Shown here: one piece after another, positions 9,355 through 18,502 of the stretch
Layout of the letters: each line of letters opens with the position of its first letter
How positions within the stretch are numbered: position 1 is the stretch's first letter
DNA from: Arcticibacter tournemirensis
Lineage (GTDB): Bacteria; Bacteroidota; Bacteroidia; Sphingobacteriales; Sphingobacteriaceae
NCBI RefSeq assembly: GCF_006716645.1
Contig: NZ_VFPL01000001.1
Location: forward strand, 3,534,001 to 3,598,000
Direction: 5' to 3'
DNA length: 64,000 nucleotides
Position numbers and translations under genes: made by a program
The notes under the pieces: model-generated
Database searches by the model: none
What the model saw: the letters and a program-made list of their open reading frames with translations, nothing else
What the model was told of the DNA's origin: nothing

Positions 9355-10554
9355 CTATTTTGACATCGCTTTATAGCGTTCCATTGCTTCTACAAAATAA
9401 TAATCGGCATAAGTAAGCGGAACATCTACCTCCGACTTTTGAGGAAGGTGCCCGACACTGTGCATCAGAATAAATCCGCCATTTGTTCCGGGCGCAGCTT
9501 TATACTGGCTGGAAGACAGGGTCGTGATCATCGTTTCTGCAGCGTTAAAGTATTTTGCGCTTTCTTTCTTATCCACATAAGAGCAGAGCTCAAGCAACGC
9601 AGAAGCCATCACCGAGCCAGCTGATGCATCGCGCAACGCATCAGGAACATCAGGAGCATTAAAATCCCAGTAAGGTATTTTGTCGGCAGGCAGATTAGGA
9701 TGATTTAGTATAAATTCAGCAATATGCCTGGCTTGTTCAAGATATCTTTTATTCTTCGTTTCGCGATACATCACGGTATAACCGTATAAACCCCACGCCT
9801 GTCCGCGTGCCCAGGCCGACTCATCAGCATAACCCTGTGCTGTTCTCTTTTTCTGTACCGCGCCTGTTTCAGGATTATAATTGATCACGTGGTAGGAGCT
9901 GTAATCAGGGCGGAAATGATTCTTCATTGTCGTTTCTGCATGCGTTATCGCGATGTTATAAAATGAAGAGTCGCCGGTCACTTTTGTAGCCCAAAAGAGC
10001 AGCTCAAGGTTCATCATATTATCTATGATAACGAGATAATCAGACTTTTCTGAATCCCATGACTTGATACAACCTACTTTAGGATCAAAACGACTGGCGA
10101 GTGACCGCGCGCTGTTGATCAGAATATCTTTGTACTCCGGCTTTGGATTAATGCGATTCGCATTGCCAAAGCTGCAGAACATCATGAAGCCCAGATCGTG
10201 CGTGGTCTTATTATATTGTTCTTTCTCAAGAACAGTGAGTACACGTTCAGCCTCCGTCAATAGAGTCTGATCTTTTGTTTGCTCATAAAGATACAGCAGT
10301 GTTCCCGGATAAAAACCACTGCACCACCAGCCGGATCCGCTTGTTTCAAACTTCCCGGTAGCTGGAAAATATGTTTTGGGAAACCTGTCGGGCGGAAGGT
10401 TCTTCATCATTACTTTATATTGAGCAGAAGCGCCCTGAAAATTCTTATTGATCGTTTGAACCAGATCAGATTTTGGCTTTAGTTGTTTATTTACTGAACA
10501 GGCTGTTAAAACAGATAACAGGCAAAGAGTAATTAGTAAGTGTGCTCTCTTCAT
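9355..10554 (-). CDS. GH88 unsaturated glucuronyl hydrolase, lipoprotein
   Basis: A 399-residue (alpha/alpha)6-barrel enzyme of glycoside hydrolase family 88. It removes 4,5-unsaturated uronic acid from the ends of oligosaccharides made by lyases. The two catalytic aspartates are visible at D120 (TTHDLGFMM) and D178 (IIDNMMNLELL); RGQAWGLYGYTVMYRET is a further family block. The signal peptide ends in a lipobox, LLSVLTAC, with C19. The start overlaps the BNR_4 gene stop by ATGA (10551-10554), so the two are translationally coupled. A lyase-like propeller feeding an unsaturated-uronate hydrolase is a logical pair. It is the last gene of the PUL operon. Confidence 0.9.
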   Translation of the reverse strand: MKRAHLLITLCLLSVLTACSVNKQLKPKSDLVQTINKNFQGASAQYKVMMKNLPPDRFPKTYFPATGKFETSGSGWWCSGFYPGTLLYLYEQTKDQTLLTEAERVLTVLEKEQYNKTTHDLGFMMFCSFGNANRINPKPEYKDILINSARSLASRFDPKVGCIKSWDSEKSDYLVIIDNMMNLELLFWATKVTGDSSFYNIAITHAETTMKNHFRPDYSSYHVINYNPETGAVQKKRTAQGYADESAWARGQAWGLYGYTVMYRETKNKRYLEQARHIAEFILNHPNLPADKIPYWDFNAPDVPDALRDASAGSVMASALLELCSYVDKKESAKYFNAAETMITTLSSSQYKAAPGTNGGFILMHSVGHLPQKSEVDVPLTYADYYFVEAMERYKAMSK

Positions 10555-11894
10555 AATTTATTTCTATATTGGTTATTCTTTTTAAATGGGCTCCATTCGA
10601 GAACCTTGACCATTGAAGGCGCAACATTGGCCTTTCCTTCTCCATCTATTTGTTCCACTTTTTGAATAAAGAGATTTAACCGTTGCTTGTCCTTCCATAG
10701 CTCCGTATCATAACCTGGCTCCCATGAGCCTAAAGAATCCTGGCTAAGATCGATAATTTTCCATTTAGCATTCCCTAATGACCGAATTGTTACAGCGGAC
10801 GCACGACTTCCTCTCTCTTCGTCGCGAAAGACCATTAATAACGAAGCTTTCCGGCCAGTGCCTTTCACCATTACCTGCGGTCGCGATATGGGAATTCGTT
10901 TAGTGCCCACGCCGCTTAAGCTGAATGGTTTTTTTCTGAAGTCGAGTGACAGCGTCTTCCAACTTTTTCCTTCTTTATAAATCAGATGATATTGAGGTAT
11001 ATCTGTTCCTGGCTCACGCCAATACGTAGCAATAAAAGGATTTCCTTTTTTGTCGGCACACATAGATGTTTGGTTGATTAGCTCACTTTGACGCGGTATT
11101 TTGCAAGCGTATTCGGCACTCTCCGCCGTAATTGGCAAAATATACTTCTCACCTGTTGACCTCTCCCATGTTTTGCCGCCATCTGTGGAACGGGCATAAC
11201 ACATATCATGGTTGCTCGCCACGTCGGGACTTTCTCTCCAGACCCAAGAAATGTGAATCGTACCAGCGGCATCTACATAAGACTGCCAATAGGCATTTCG
11301 CCGTCCTTCCCCGTCAATAAGATTACGGTGCAACTGGTTCCACTTCTGAGTCCCTATATCATACTTATTGATCACCAGATTCCCCTGCCCTGATTGGCCG
11401 TTGCGGTAAAGGAAAAGAAGGTTCCCGTCTGGCATGCGGTAAAATTCCGGATAAGTAACCCTTTCTTCAAGCATACCGGTCATCGGCATTTTCGGTGTAA
11501 GATCTAAAGAACCGGGACTTACGCTCCGGCAATACCGGAGGGCATTACTATGATGATCCCAGGAAACGTGAAGATATCCAGAGCCATCCACCATTAAGCT
11601 AATGGTATTATGAGCATCTGTTACTTTACCCTTGTACTCAGTTCGTTTTAACGTCCAATTTGTATCAGCTGACTTTCTCTTTCCAACCACAACGTAGCCA
11701 TCATTGTCATAATAAGCGATATATTGAGTATCCCTAAAAGTAACAAGCGAGTTTCTTCTGAATATCACTGCATTAACCGAGTTACTTGCCCACGCCTCGC
11801 CTACATCTACCAACCTCACTTTAGCCGGCAGGCCTTGCGCCTGAGCTGCGGCCAACACTAGAAACAAAGGCACGATACAAAGAAGACCTCTCAT
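10551..11894 (-). CDS. BNR_4 seven-bladed propeller enzyme (GH145/PL27-like)
   Basis: A 447-residue exported protein (signal to about AAAQAQ20) of the BNR_4 group, a beta-propeller fold shared by GH145 alpha-L-rhamnosidases, PL27 rhamnose-glucuronate lyases and PL24/PL25 ulvan lyases. Visible conserved features are DAHNTIS (H95), YLHVSWDHHSNALRY (H114, H115) and the bladed DGGKTW repeat (Asp-box). In these families a His is the key catalytic residue. Overlap with a GH88 gene favours a lyase (PL27-like) that leaves unsaturated glucuronate. Absence of sulfatases argues against ulvan. The family is seen; the reaction is inferred. Confidence 0.7.
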   Translation of the reverse strand: MRGLLCIVPLFLVLAAAQAQGLPAKVRLVDVGEAWASNSVNAVIFRRNSLVTFRDTQYIAYYDNDGYVVVGKRKSADTNWTLKRTEYKGKVTDAHNTISLMVDGSGYLHVSWDHHSNALRYCRSVSPGSLDLTPKMPMTGMLEERVTYPEFYRMPDGNLLFLYRNGQSGQGNLVINKYDIGTQKWNQLHRNLIDGEGRRNAYWQSYVDAAGTIHISWVWRESPDVASNHDMCYARSTDGGKTWERSTGEKYILPITAESAEYACKIPRQSELINQTSMCADKKGNPFIATYWREPGTDIPQYHLIYKEGKSWKTLSLDFRKKPFSLSGVGTKRIPISRPQVMVKGTGRKASLLMVFRDEERGSRASAVTIRSLGNAKWKIIDLSQDSLGSWEPGYDTELWKDKQRLNLFIQKVEQIDGEGKANVAPSMVKVLEWSPFKKNNQYRNKL

Positions 11895-11895
11895 C

Positions 11896-14358
11896 TCATT
11901 TAATGGTTCTTATTGTAAGGGTGCCACTTTTAAGTCCTTTAGATTTTACAGTTAACTGCATTGCTCCTGATTTTTCCGAAGACTGGACAATTTCGGTCAG
12001 CATCCCTTTGAAGACATGCATCTGCGGATGATGAAATAACTCAAGGCTGGTAGCATCTCCATTAGCTGCAGCTTTGTGGCGGCCATCTCCTTTTACTTTG
12101 AACTGCAGTAAATTGGTGGCCTGGGGACAAAGATTCCCTTCGGCATCACAAACTTTCGCGGTTATGTAGGCAAGATCTTTGCCATCAGCAATGATTTCCG
12201 TTCTGTTTGCACTCAGCTCAATATGGTGTGGTTTTCCGGCAGTTTTAACCTCCTCTGAAGCAACAGCTTTACCATCCTTATCGTAAGCAACCACTTTAAT
12301 AACGCCGGGCTCATATTTAACGTCGTTCCACATCAGGCGGTAACGTGTTTGATTATTCGTATTGCTCTTACTTTGCCGGCCCATACTCTTCCCGTTTACA
12401 AATAGTTCAGCTGATGGATAATTCGTATAACAGAAAACCGGTGTAATTTCGCCTTCCCGGCCTGGCCAGGTCCAGTGCGGAAGGATATGGAGGGTTGGCT
12501 TGCTAGTGTTCCACTTGCTGCGGTACAGATAGAAACGGTCCTTTGGAATGCTTGCCAGGTCTATGATCCCAAAATAGGAGCTATGAGAAGGCCATTTAGA
12601 ATCGTATGGCGTTGGTTCGCCGAGATAATCAAAGCCAGTCCACACGAACTCCCCGATCACAAAAGGAAGGTCATCCTGTTTTACAAATTCGTCATCAGGC
12701 ACCTGCGACCAGTTGCAATATTCAAAATCATAGGAAGAGCTTTGATTATCATCATACTGCTTCATCTTCTGAAACCCGACAGGGAACTTATATACACCTC
12801 TGCTGCTCACGGTCGACGCGGTTTCGGTCCCCAGAATAAAACCCTGCGGCAGAGCATTATTAGCACGTTCATACCATGTTGGCTTATAATTGAATCCTGG
12901 AATATCCAGTACCGCTGCGAAGTTCTTTGTCAGGGCGTCGTTAATCCGGTCCATACCTACAGTAACAGGCCTGGTAGGATCTTCTCTGTGGCAAATATCC
13001 TGAAGCCGCTTGGCTATTTTATTTCCACCTTCTGCGCTTTGATCGGGCACTTCGTTCCCGATGCTCCACATTACAACGGATGGACTATTCCTATCGCGAT
13101 GGATCATATTGACCAAGTCCTTTTCAGCCCATTCATCGAAATACTGGCTATAGCCATTTTTAACCTTAGGGGTTTTCCATTCATCGAACGATTCCACCAT
13201 CATCATGAATCCCATCTCGTCACATAAAGCCACCAGTTCAGGTGCAGGCATATTATGAGAGGTACGGATAGCATCGCAGCCCATGTCTTTTAGCAGGGTT
13301 AACTGGTGGCGGAGGGCAGCTGTGTTTACAGCCGTTCCCAAAGGACCAAGGTCATGGTGATTACATACGCCCTTGAATTTCCTTATTTCTCCATTTAAGG
13401 AAAAACCTTTGGCGGCCTCATATTTAATAGACCTGATCCCAAAACGTGTTTTATACTCGTCCTTGAGCGTTTTTCCTTCGTAAAGCCTGGAGACAGCCGT
13501 ATATAACACCGGTGTTTCAGGTGACCACAAGAAGGGATTCTTTACAACCAGGTTCTGTTCGAACTCAAGATCATCAAATTCCTTAAGGTTCGATGTAAAC
13601 GAAGCAACCACTGTTTCACGGGCATCGCGAATCTCTGTTTCCAAACGCAGATCTGCCGCCTTTCCGGCGGGCGCCTCCACTTTTGTCTTTAAGTTAACTT
13701 TTGCGAATTCCTTATTTATAACTGGAGTGGTAAGATAAGTGCCCCATACCGGAATATGTACGTCTTCCGTTACAAACAAATGAACATTACGGTAAATACC
13801 CGCTCCCGGATACCATCTTGATGACTGAGAAAAATTCTCGAGTCGCACTGCAAGCGTATTTACTTCGCCGGCCGGATTCAGAAGGGATGTAACATCCAGG
13901 TGAAAGGAATTATAGCCATAGGGCCAGAAGCCCGCTTCTTTCCCGTTAACATATACACGGGCGTTGCTCATAGCACCGTCAAATAATAAGACAGCTTTTT
14001 TACCGGGAAGGAAACCTGGCACCATAAATTTCAGTCTGTACCAACCGGTTCCGACAAAAGGAAGTCCCCCTGTCCTGCCCGACTTAACACTAGCTTCCTT
14101 TTCAAGGTTCTGCTCTATCCGCACCTTCTGCAGATCATTATTCCCATCAAACGGGCCCTTTATAGCCCAGTCATGGGGCACAGACACCGTTTTCCACTTC
14201 AAATCGTTAAAGCGGGATTCTACGGCATCGGGATAATCCCCCTGCTTAAACTTCCAGTTCTTATCCAGAAGATATTCTTTTCGTATGCTTTGTGCGGCAA
14301 CCTGAACTGTCAGTACCGAAAAGAGGAGAAGATGGGCAATATGTTTTATTCTTATCAT
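11896..14358 (-). CDS. GH2 glycoside hydrolase (beta-galactosidase/glucuronidase type)
   Basis: An 820-residue exported GH2 enzyme: signal peptide to about VAAQ23, sugar-binding jelly roll (about 25-200), Ig-like domain, TIM barrel (about 315-620) and C-terminal Ig-like domains (DUF4982 type). The acid/base is E436 in VVMWSIGNEVPD. The likely nucleophile is E512 in ILGTETAST, followed by GEFVWTGFDYLGEPTPYDS, which aligns with the LacZ GGFVWDW block. Members with this layout are exo-acting beta-galactosidases, beta-glucuronidases or alpha-L-arabinopyranosidases; the sequence does not decide. It starts 99 bases after the GH43 stop and ends one base before the BNR_4 start. Confidence 0.85.
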   Translation of the reverse strand: MIRIKHIAHLLLFSVLTVQVAAQSIRKEYLLDKNWKFKQGDYPDAVESRFNDLKWKTVSVPHDWAIKGPFDGNNDLQKVRIEQNLEKEASVKSGRTGGLPFVGTGWYRLKFMVPGFLPGKKAVLLFDGAMSNARVYVNGKEAGFWPYGYNSFHLDVTSLLNPAGEVNTLAVRLENFSQSSRWYPGAGIYRNVHLFVTEDVHIPVWGTYLTTPVINKEFAKVNLKTKVEAPAGKAADLRLETEIRDARETVVASFTSNLKEFDDLEFEQNLVVKNPFLWSPETPVLYTAVSRLYEGKTLKDEYKTRFGIRSIKYEAAKGFSLNGEIRKFKGVCNHHDLGPLGTAVNTAALRHQLTLLKDMGCDAIRTSHNMPAPELVALCDEMGFMMMVESFDEWKTPKVKNGYSQYFDEWAEKDLVNMIHRDRNSPSVVMWSIGNEVPDQSAEGGNKIAKRLQDICHREDPTRPVTVGMDRINDALTKNFAAVLDIPGFNYKPTWYERANNALPQGFILGTETASTVSSRGVYKFPVGFQKMKQYDDNQSSSYDFEYCNWSQVPDDEFVKQDDLPFVIGEFVWTGFDYLGEPTPYDSKWPSHSSYFGIIDLASIPKDRFYLYRSKWNTSKPTLHILPHWTWPGREGEITPVFCYTNYPSAELFVNGKSMGRQSKSNTNNQTRYRLMWNDVKYEPGVIKVVAYDKDGKAVASEEVKTAGKPHHIELSANRTEIIADGKDLAYITAKVCDAEGNLCPQATNLLQFKVKGDGRHKAAANGDATSLELFHHPQMHVFKGMLTEIVQSSEKSGAMQLTVKSKGLKSGTLTIRTIK

Positions 14359-14457
14359 TGTTTAAAGAAGTAAAAGAATTCTTTTCATGAAGGGTAAGAT
14401 TGACAATAATGAGCAGCTAATATAATAAAAGCCTCTAGCTGCATAAGAGTTAAGATT

Positions 14458-15465
14458 TTATTTATTTTCAACTTTTACCTGCCCTGTTTTAATATTCAGC
14501 TTCCAGGGCTTCGGTTCGGGTAACTTCAGCTTTCCCTCCCCGATTTCAACAGGCATCCATAAATACCTTGAATCCCACTGAGAGGACGGGCGCCACTGGT
14601 CGCCCATAAAAATCACGGTTGTATCTTTTGATCCCGCCACCTTTATCAGCATAGTCGACTGCGAACCATAGGTTTTACTTTCCGGAGGTGCAATGTCTTT
14701 AAATTCAGACCATGGGCCTTCTAAAGATTTAGCAGTCGCAAATTTATTAGGATTGGGATCCCAGCCCGTCAATGCTGATCCTATTGCGTAATACAAGCCA
14801 TTATAATGAACGATCGCACCACCCTCTAATGGGGCACTGATGAAACAGGTTTGTTCGGCAACGTTCAGGTAATCATCAGAAAGCTTTGCGATATAAAAAC
14901 CTCTTGTCGGGCGGCTTTCAAACACCAGGTAAGAGGTGCCATCATCATCTATAAATTGTCCTATATCCCTGCTTTCCAACCCGAGTGGCCTGAAACTTTT
15001 GACGAATTTGTATTCCCCGTCCACTTTATCACTGACGGCGACGCCCACTCTCGCGAACTTATAACTCCTGTCGTCGAGGTGCATATACATCACAAACTTT
15101 TTCGTTCTGTTGTTATAATACACTTTGGGACGCTCGAGTACCCAACCTGCACCAAGGTTTTCGGGATCAGGAAACTGGATCTTTTTCAGGAACTTCCAGT
15201 TCACTAAATCTGTTGATGAATAACACCCCACATACCGAAACTCCGGAAGGTTATCTTTTGCCCGGTATTCGCCGAACCAGTAATAGGTGGCCCCTAGTTT
15301 AATGATTCCTCCTCCGTGGGCCTGGATATGGTTACCATGGTCATCCGGCCATACGGCGCCAGGATATATGGTTTTTCCGTCCTTGTCCTGAGCAGTGAGT
15401 GAAACTGAAGATATAAAAAGGACCGTAAAAACTAACAATGCTGTTCTGAAGTTAGTAGAGTTCAT
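14458..15465 (-). CDS. GH43-like exo-beta-1,3-galactanase candidate
   Basis: A 335-residue exported five-bladed propeller of the GH43 group. The motif IQAHGGGIIKLGATYYWFGE (47-66) replaces the usual early catalytic Asp with HGGG, as in GH43_24 exo-beta-1,3-galactanases, where the standard base is missing. E111 in VLERPKVYY is the probable acid, and EGGAIVHYNG is a further conserved block. The signal peptide ends near SLTAQ25. If the subfamily call is right, it takes galactose from the beta-1,3-galactan backbone of arabinogalactan. A related subfamily (GH43_34) shares the HGGG motif and is the main alternative. Located 18 bases downstream of the DUF2264 gene. Confidence 0.75.
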   Translation of the reverse strand: MNSTNFRTALLVFTVLFISSVSLTAQDKDGKTIYPGAVWPDDHGNHIQAHGGGIIKLGATYYWFGEYRAKDNLPEFRYVGCYSSTDLVNWKFLKKIQFPDPENLGAGWVLERPKVYYNNRTKKFVMYMHLDDRSYKFARVGVAVSDKVDGEYKFVKSFRPLGLESRDIGQFIDDDGTSYLVFESRPTRGFYIAKLSDDYLNVAEQTCFISAPLEGGAIVHYNGLYYAIGSALTGWDPNPNKFATAKSLEGPWSEFKDIAPPESKTYGSQSTMLIKVAGSKDTTVIFMGDQWRPSSQWDSRYLWMPVEIGEGKLKLPEPKPWKLNIKTGQVKVENK

Positions 15466-15483
15466 TTTTAAGTGTATGTATTG

Positions 15484-17529
15484 TTAAAATTCTATAGTTT
15501 TCTTTTGCCCGTTTACAAAAGTTAAAACGACTTTTCCCGATCCTTTGCTATAGTTAATATTGGTAACAGGCACCAGTTCGTCGTTTTTCCATTTTTCACC
15601 TGACTTCTTCCACAACATCAAGGTTCCATAAATGTCGTCTCTATCTGAAGACGGATCAAAAGTGTTTTCAACGTTGATCACCACGCTTTTGTCGGATACG
15701 GGATTCAGTCCTTTTGAATAAACCGTCTCGGATTTATTCCATCCACAGAGCGGAACCAGCGCCAGCTGGTAAATTCCATTATCGACAATCTTAACTTTGT
15801 ATCCCCTTACACTAAGAGTTCGTTCTTTAAGAGCCTGTGAAACTGCCGGAAGTGCGTAATGTCCCAACCGGATTTGACTGGCTACAGAACTGGTATTCCT
15901 GTCTATCCGTAATATGCCATTGGGCAGAGTAATTTCAGCCAGATTTAACTTAACATTTTCATTGGAGGCAAATACTGCATCGCGGTAATAAACACCATCT
16001 GCGTATTTCTTGAAAGTGTACATACGTAATGCTTCCCAACTGGTCTGGCCACTTTTGTAAACATATGCCATGGAAACTTCTCCATTTATGCCATCGGCCT
16101 GCCATGGAAACGCGCTGTTATAGGATAATCTTGTATAATTCTCCGTGCCCTGATACACTCCTACTGTTTTGCTGAAGCACCATGCCCGTATTTCAGATGC
16201 TCCGATATCAGGGTAGTTTGTTATAAGCAGATTCGATTTATCTGCATATTTGTTATAAACGTTTCCTTTCTGTAGTTCGTCCTGCCATGCGCCCTCATTT
16301 TCTGCAGCGGTCCAAAAAGGGCTTTGTGAAGGAATAAGCAATCCAAGAAATAATTTCCCTAACCAGAACACACTCCCCCTGCAGCTATAGGACTGAACAG
16401 CCGGTTCAAAGGCTCCGTAAAAACCCAGGGTTGGTATGCTGTCCTGGAGAAAACCGGGCCTTTCAAGAAACTGAAGAATTGTACCTGAAGCAATGCGCCT
16501 CATCCATCCATAGTTAACGTTGGGACGGGGACTAAGCCCCATTAAGGGAAAAGGGACAGCTGCTCCCATCCGATAGGAGATACTGCGTCCCCACATGATC
16601 ATTTCTCCTTTTCTTGAAAACATGAATGGGTAATTATCCTGAAGATCATTAAAATTCTTCTCCAGTCGTGCCGAATATTCGGGATAATATTTTTTTCCGA
16701 AATATTCAGACCATATTTTCCCGTACATCTGGAAAGCCCACATGCTGTAATAATCGTAATAAGGACTGTCGTTATACCAGCCCTGTCCATCATACTGAGA
16801 CAAAGACTTCTCTACCAGGTCTTTCAGCAGATTCTCATTAACAGTGTACCCTCGGCTTTTATAGAAGCTGAGGATCAGGATATTAAAATAGCGCCAGTTC
16901 ATCCCGATAGTTGGGCCATCACCATAGCTCAGCATGGTTTTTGCCAGCCTTTCCTTCACCTCTCCGCTAAGCGGGTCCCAAAAGATTTCAGGTGATGTCA
17001 GCAAGGACGCCGCTAAACCTCCAAACTCAACCAGGGTCTGGCTGGGCCCGCCATTCGCAGCACGTGGCGCTATGTAAGTATCACTCTGCGGGTCGACCAG
17101 CATCGATAACTGGTGCCGGTAGTAATCGCCCACTTCTATTCCATTCAGTTCCAAATCAGGTTGCTCCTTCAAAAGCGGACCTGCAATGAACATCGTACGG
17201 CACAGCCCCTCAAGCTTCTCTACAGCTACCTGTCCGGTATTTCGGGGATAGCTCTTTCCGGGCTGCTTCGGAAACTTCATCGGATCGTTAAGTTGATGAA
17301 CATAACTAAAAGCGCCCGACAATAAGTACAGGCCTGCTTCCTTCCAGTGTCTTCTTGTCATGCCGGTAAAGGGGCTCTTTTTTCGATCGGGGTTATTAAC
17401 CTGAAAGACTTCCTTTCCATGCACGTTTTTTTTCAAACGTGAAATACTGTCTGCCTGGATTACCTGGCCTGTAGCTACACCGACAATACAGGCGATACCC
17501 AGAGTTAAAAAAATTTTAATACCCCTCAT
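15484..17529 (-). CDS. DUF2264 protein (GH154-like, possible beta-glucuronidase)
   Basis: A protein of about 681 residues carrying DUF2264, an (alpha/alpha)-barrel domain (for example NGGPSQTLVEFGGLA, GMNWRYFNILIL, QYDGQGWYNDSPYYDYYSMW). To my knowledge B. thetaiotaomicron proteins of this type were assigned to GH154, exo-beta-glucuronidases acting on arabinogalactan; treat this as recalled knowledge to be checked. Start choice: ATG 17529 gives MRGIKIFLTLGIACIVG, a clean signal peptide, with GGAGG 9 bases upstream. An ATG at 17547 overlaps the GH16 stop (ATGA) and adds six residues. The gene is coupled to GH16 and GH43 in the same operon. Confidence 0.75.
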   Translation of the reverse strand: MRGIKIFLTLGIACIVGVATGQVIQADSISRLKKNVHGKEVFQVNNPDRKKSPFTGMTRRHWKEAGLYLLSGAFSYVHQLNDPMKFPKQPGKSYPRNTGQVAVEKLEGLCRTMFIAGPLLKEQPDLELNGIEVGDYYRHQLSMLVDPQSDTYIAPRAANGGPSQTLVEFGGLAASLLTSPEIFWDPLSGEVKERLAKTMLSYGDGPTIGMNWRYFNILILSFYKSRGYTVNENLLKDLVEKSLSQYDGQGWYNDSPYYDYYSMWAFQMYGKIWSEYFGKKYYPEYSARLEKNFNDLQDNYPFMFSRKGEMIMWGRSISYRMGAAVPFPLMGLSPRPNVNYGWMRRIASGTILQFLERPGFLQDSIPTLGFYGAFEPAVQSYSCRGSVFWLGKLFLGLLIPSQSPFWTAAENEGAWQDELQKGNVYNKYADKSNLLITNYPDIGASEIRAWCFSKTVGVYQGTENYTRLSYNSAFPWQADGINGEVSMAYVYKSGQTSWEALRMYTFKKYADGVYYRDAVFASNENVKLNLAEITLPNGILRIDRNTSSVASQIRLGHYALPAVSQALKERTLSVRGYKVKIVDNGIYQLALVPLCGWNKSETVYSKGLNPVSDKSVVINVENTFDPSSDRDDIYGTLMLWKKSGEKWKNDELVPVTNINYSKGSGKVVLTFVNGQKKTIEF

Positions 17530-17543
17530 GACAATAACCTCCA

Positions 17544-18401
17544 TCATTTTTGATACACCCTAACATAGTCGACCTCAAACCGGCGTGGAAATATGGTTCC
17601 AGAGGGATCACCACCGTTATCCCCGCCGATAGCAAGGTTCAAAAGAATATAATGTGGTTGTCTGAAAGGGTTAAATCCACTGCCGTCGACATTAACGAGA
17701 TCATCCAAAGTCACTTTATTAAGCAGTTCATCATCAACGAACAAGCTGATACTATTCTGATCCCAGTCCATACGCCAGATATGAAATTTAGAGGACCACG
17801 AGGGATCCTGAAAATCTTTTACAGCTTTGGTTTTGCTATACCATTTTGCCTTATTTTTCACCTGGGTTCCGCAGGCAATATTTGCCAGGATATTGCCTTT
17901 GTAATATTCCATAATATCAATTTCTCCATTTGAGGGCCATGGCCGGCTAATCCCCAAAGTCCAAAATGCAGGCCACATCCCTGGGCTGATATCTATGCGG
18001 CCCCTCATTACAAACCTTCCATACTTCCAGTTATGAAGACCTCTTGTATTTATACTCGAGGAGGTATACTCAACGTTTCTGCGACCAGACCTCCAATCGG
18101 TTCTGCTTTCACTATAACGGGGATTAGGAAACATTTCTTTGCGCGCCTCGATAATCAGCAAACCTGAATCACAGAAAGCATTATCCTTCTGGTACCACTG
18201 CAATTCATTATTTCGTACGAAGCCCTTCTCAAATTCCCAGTTTCCTGGATCAGGTATACCTTTAATATTAAATTCGTCAGCCCATACCAACTTGTACCCA
18301 TCGTCCGTAACGGTGACTGCAGGGTTCAAACTCTGGGACATCATCTCTGTAGTTAGGGCCATTAAAGCACAAGTCAACAAAAGATTTAACCTTTTTATCA
18401 T
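17544..18401 (-). CDS. GH16 endo-glycanase (laminarinase/endo-galactanase)
   Basis: A 285-residue exported GH16 beta-jelly-roll enzyme. The catalytic signature is GEIDIMEYY with E160 (nucleophile), D162 and E165 (acid/base). Flanking blocks WADEFN and GMWPAFWTLG are typical of the laminarinase-like subfamily GH16_3, which also contains endo-beta-1,3-galactanases. With galactan exo-enzymes next to it, endo-galactanase activity is plausible, but endo-beta-1,3-glucanase cannot be excluded. Signal peptide to about MMSQS24. It lies 101 bases after the DUF1735 gene and overlaps the longest DUF2264 frame by four bases. Confidence 0.88.
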   Translation of the reverse strand: MIKRLNLLLTCALMALTTEMMSQSLNPAVTVTDDGYKLVWADEFNIKGIPDPGNWEFEKGFVRNNELQWYQKDNAFCDSGLLIIEARKEMFPNPRYSESRTDWRSGRRNVEYTSSSINTRGLHNWKYGRFVMRGRIDISPGMWPAFWTLGISRPWPSNGEIDIMEYYKGNILANIACGTQVKNKAKWYSKTKAVKDFQDPSWSSKFHIWRMDWDQNSISLFVDDELLNKVTLDDLVNVDGSGFNPFRQPHYILLNLAIGGDNGGDPSGTIFPRRFEVDYVRVYQK

Positions 18402-18502
18402 GATGTCATTTTAACTATTTTCCAAAATTGCCTGTTTCGCATTTTTAATTACAAACCTCATTTACACTTCAATGGCCCTTATATATATTTCCATATACAA
18501 CC

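Noticed and set aside
12475-13227. 250-codon plus-strand frame inside the GH2 gene
   Set aside because: Antisense shadow of a clear GH2 catalytic domain; no protein-like features.
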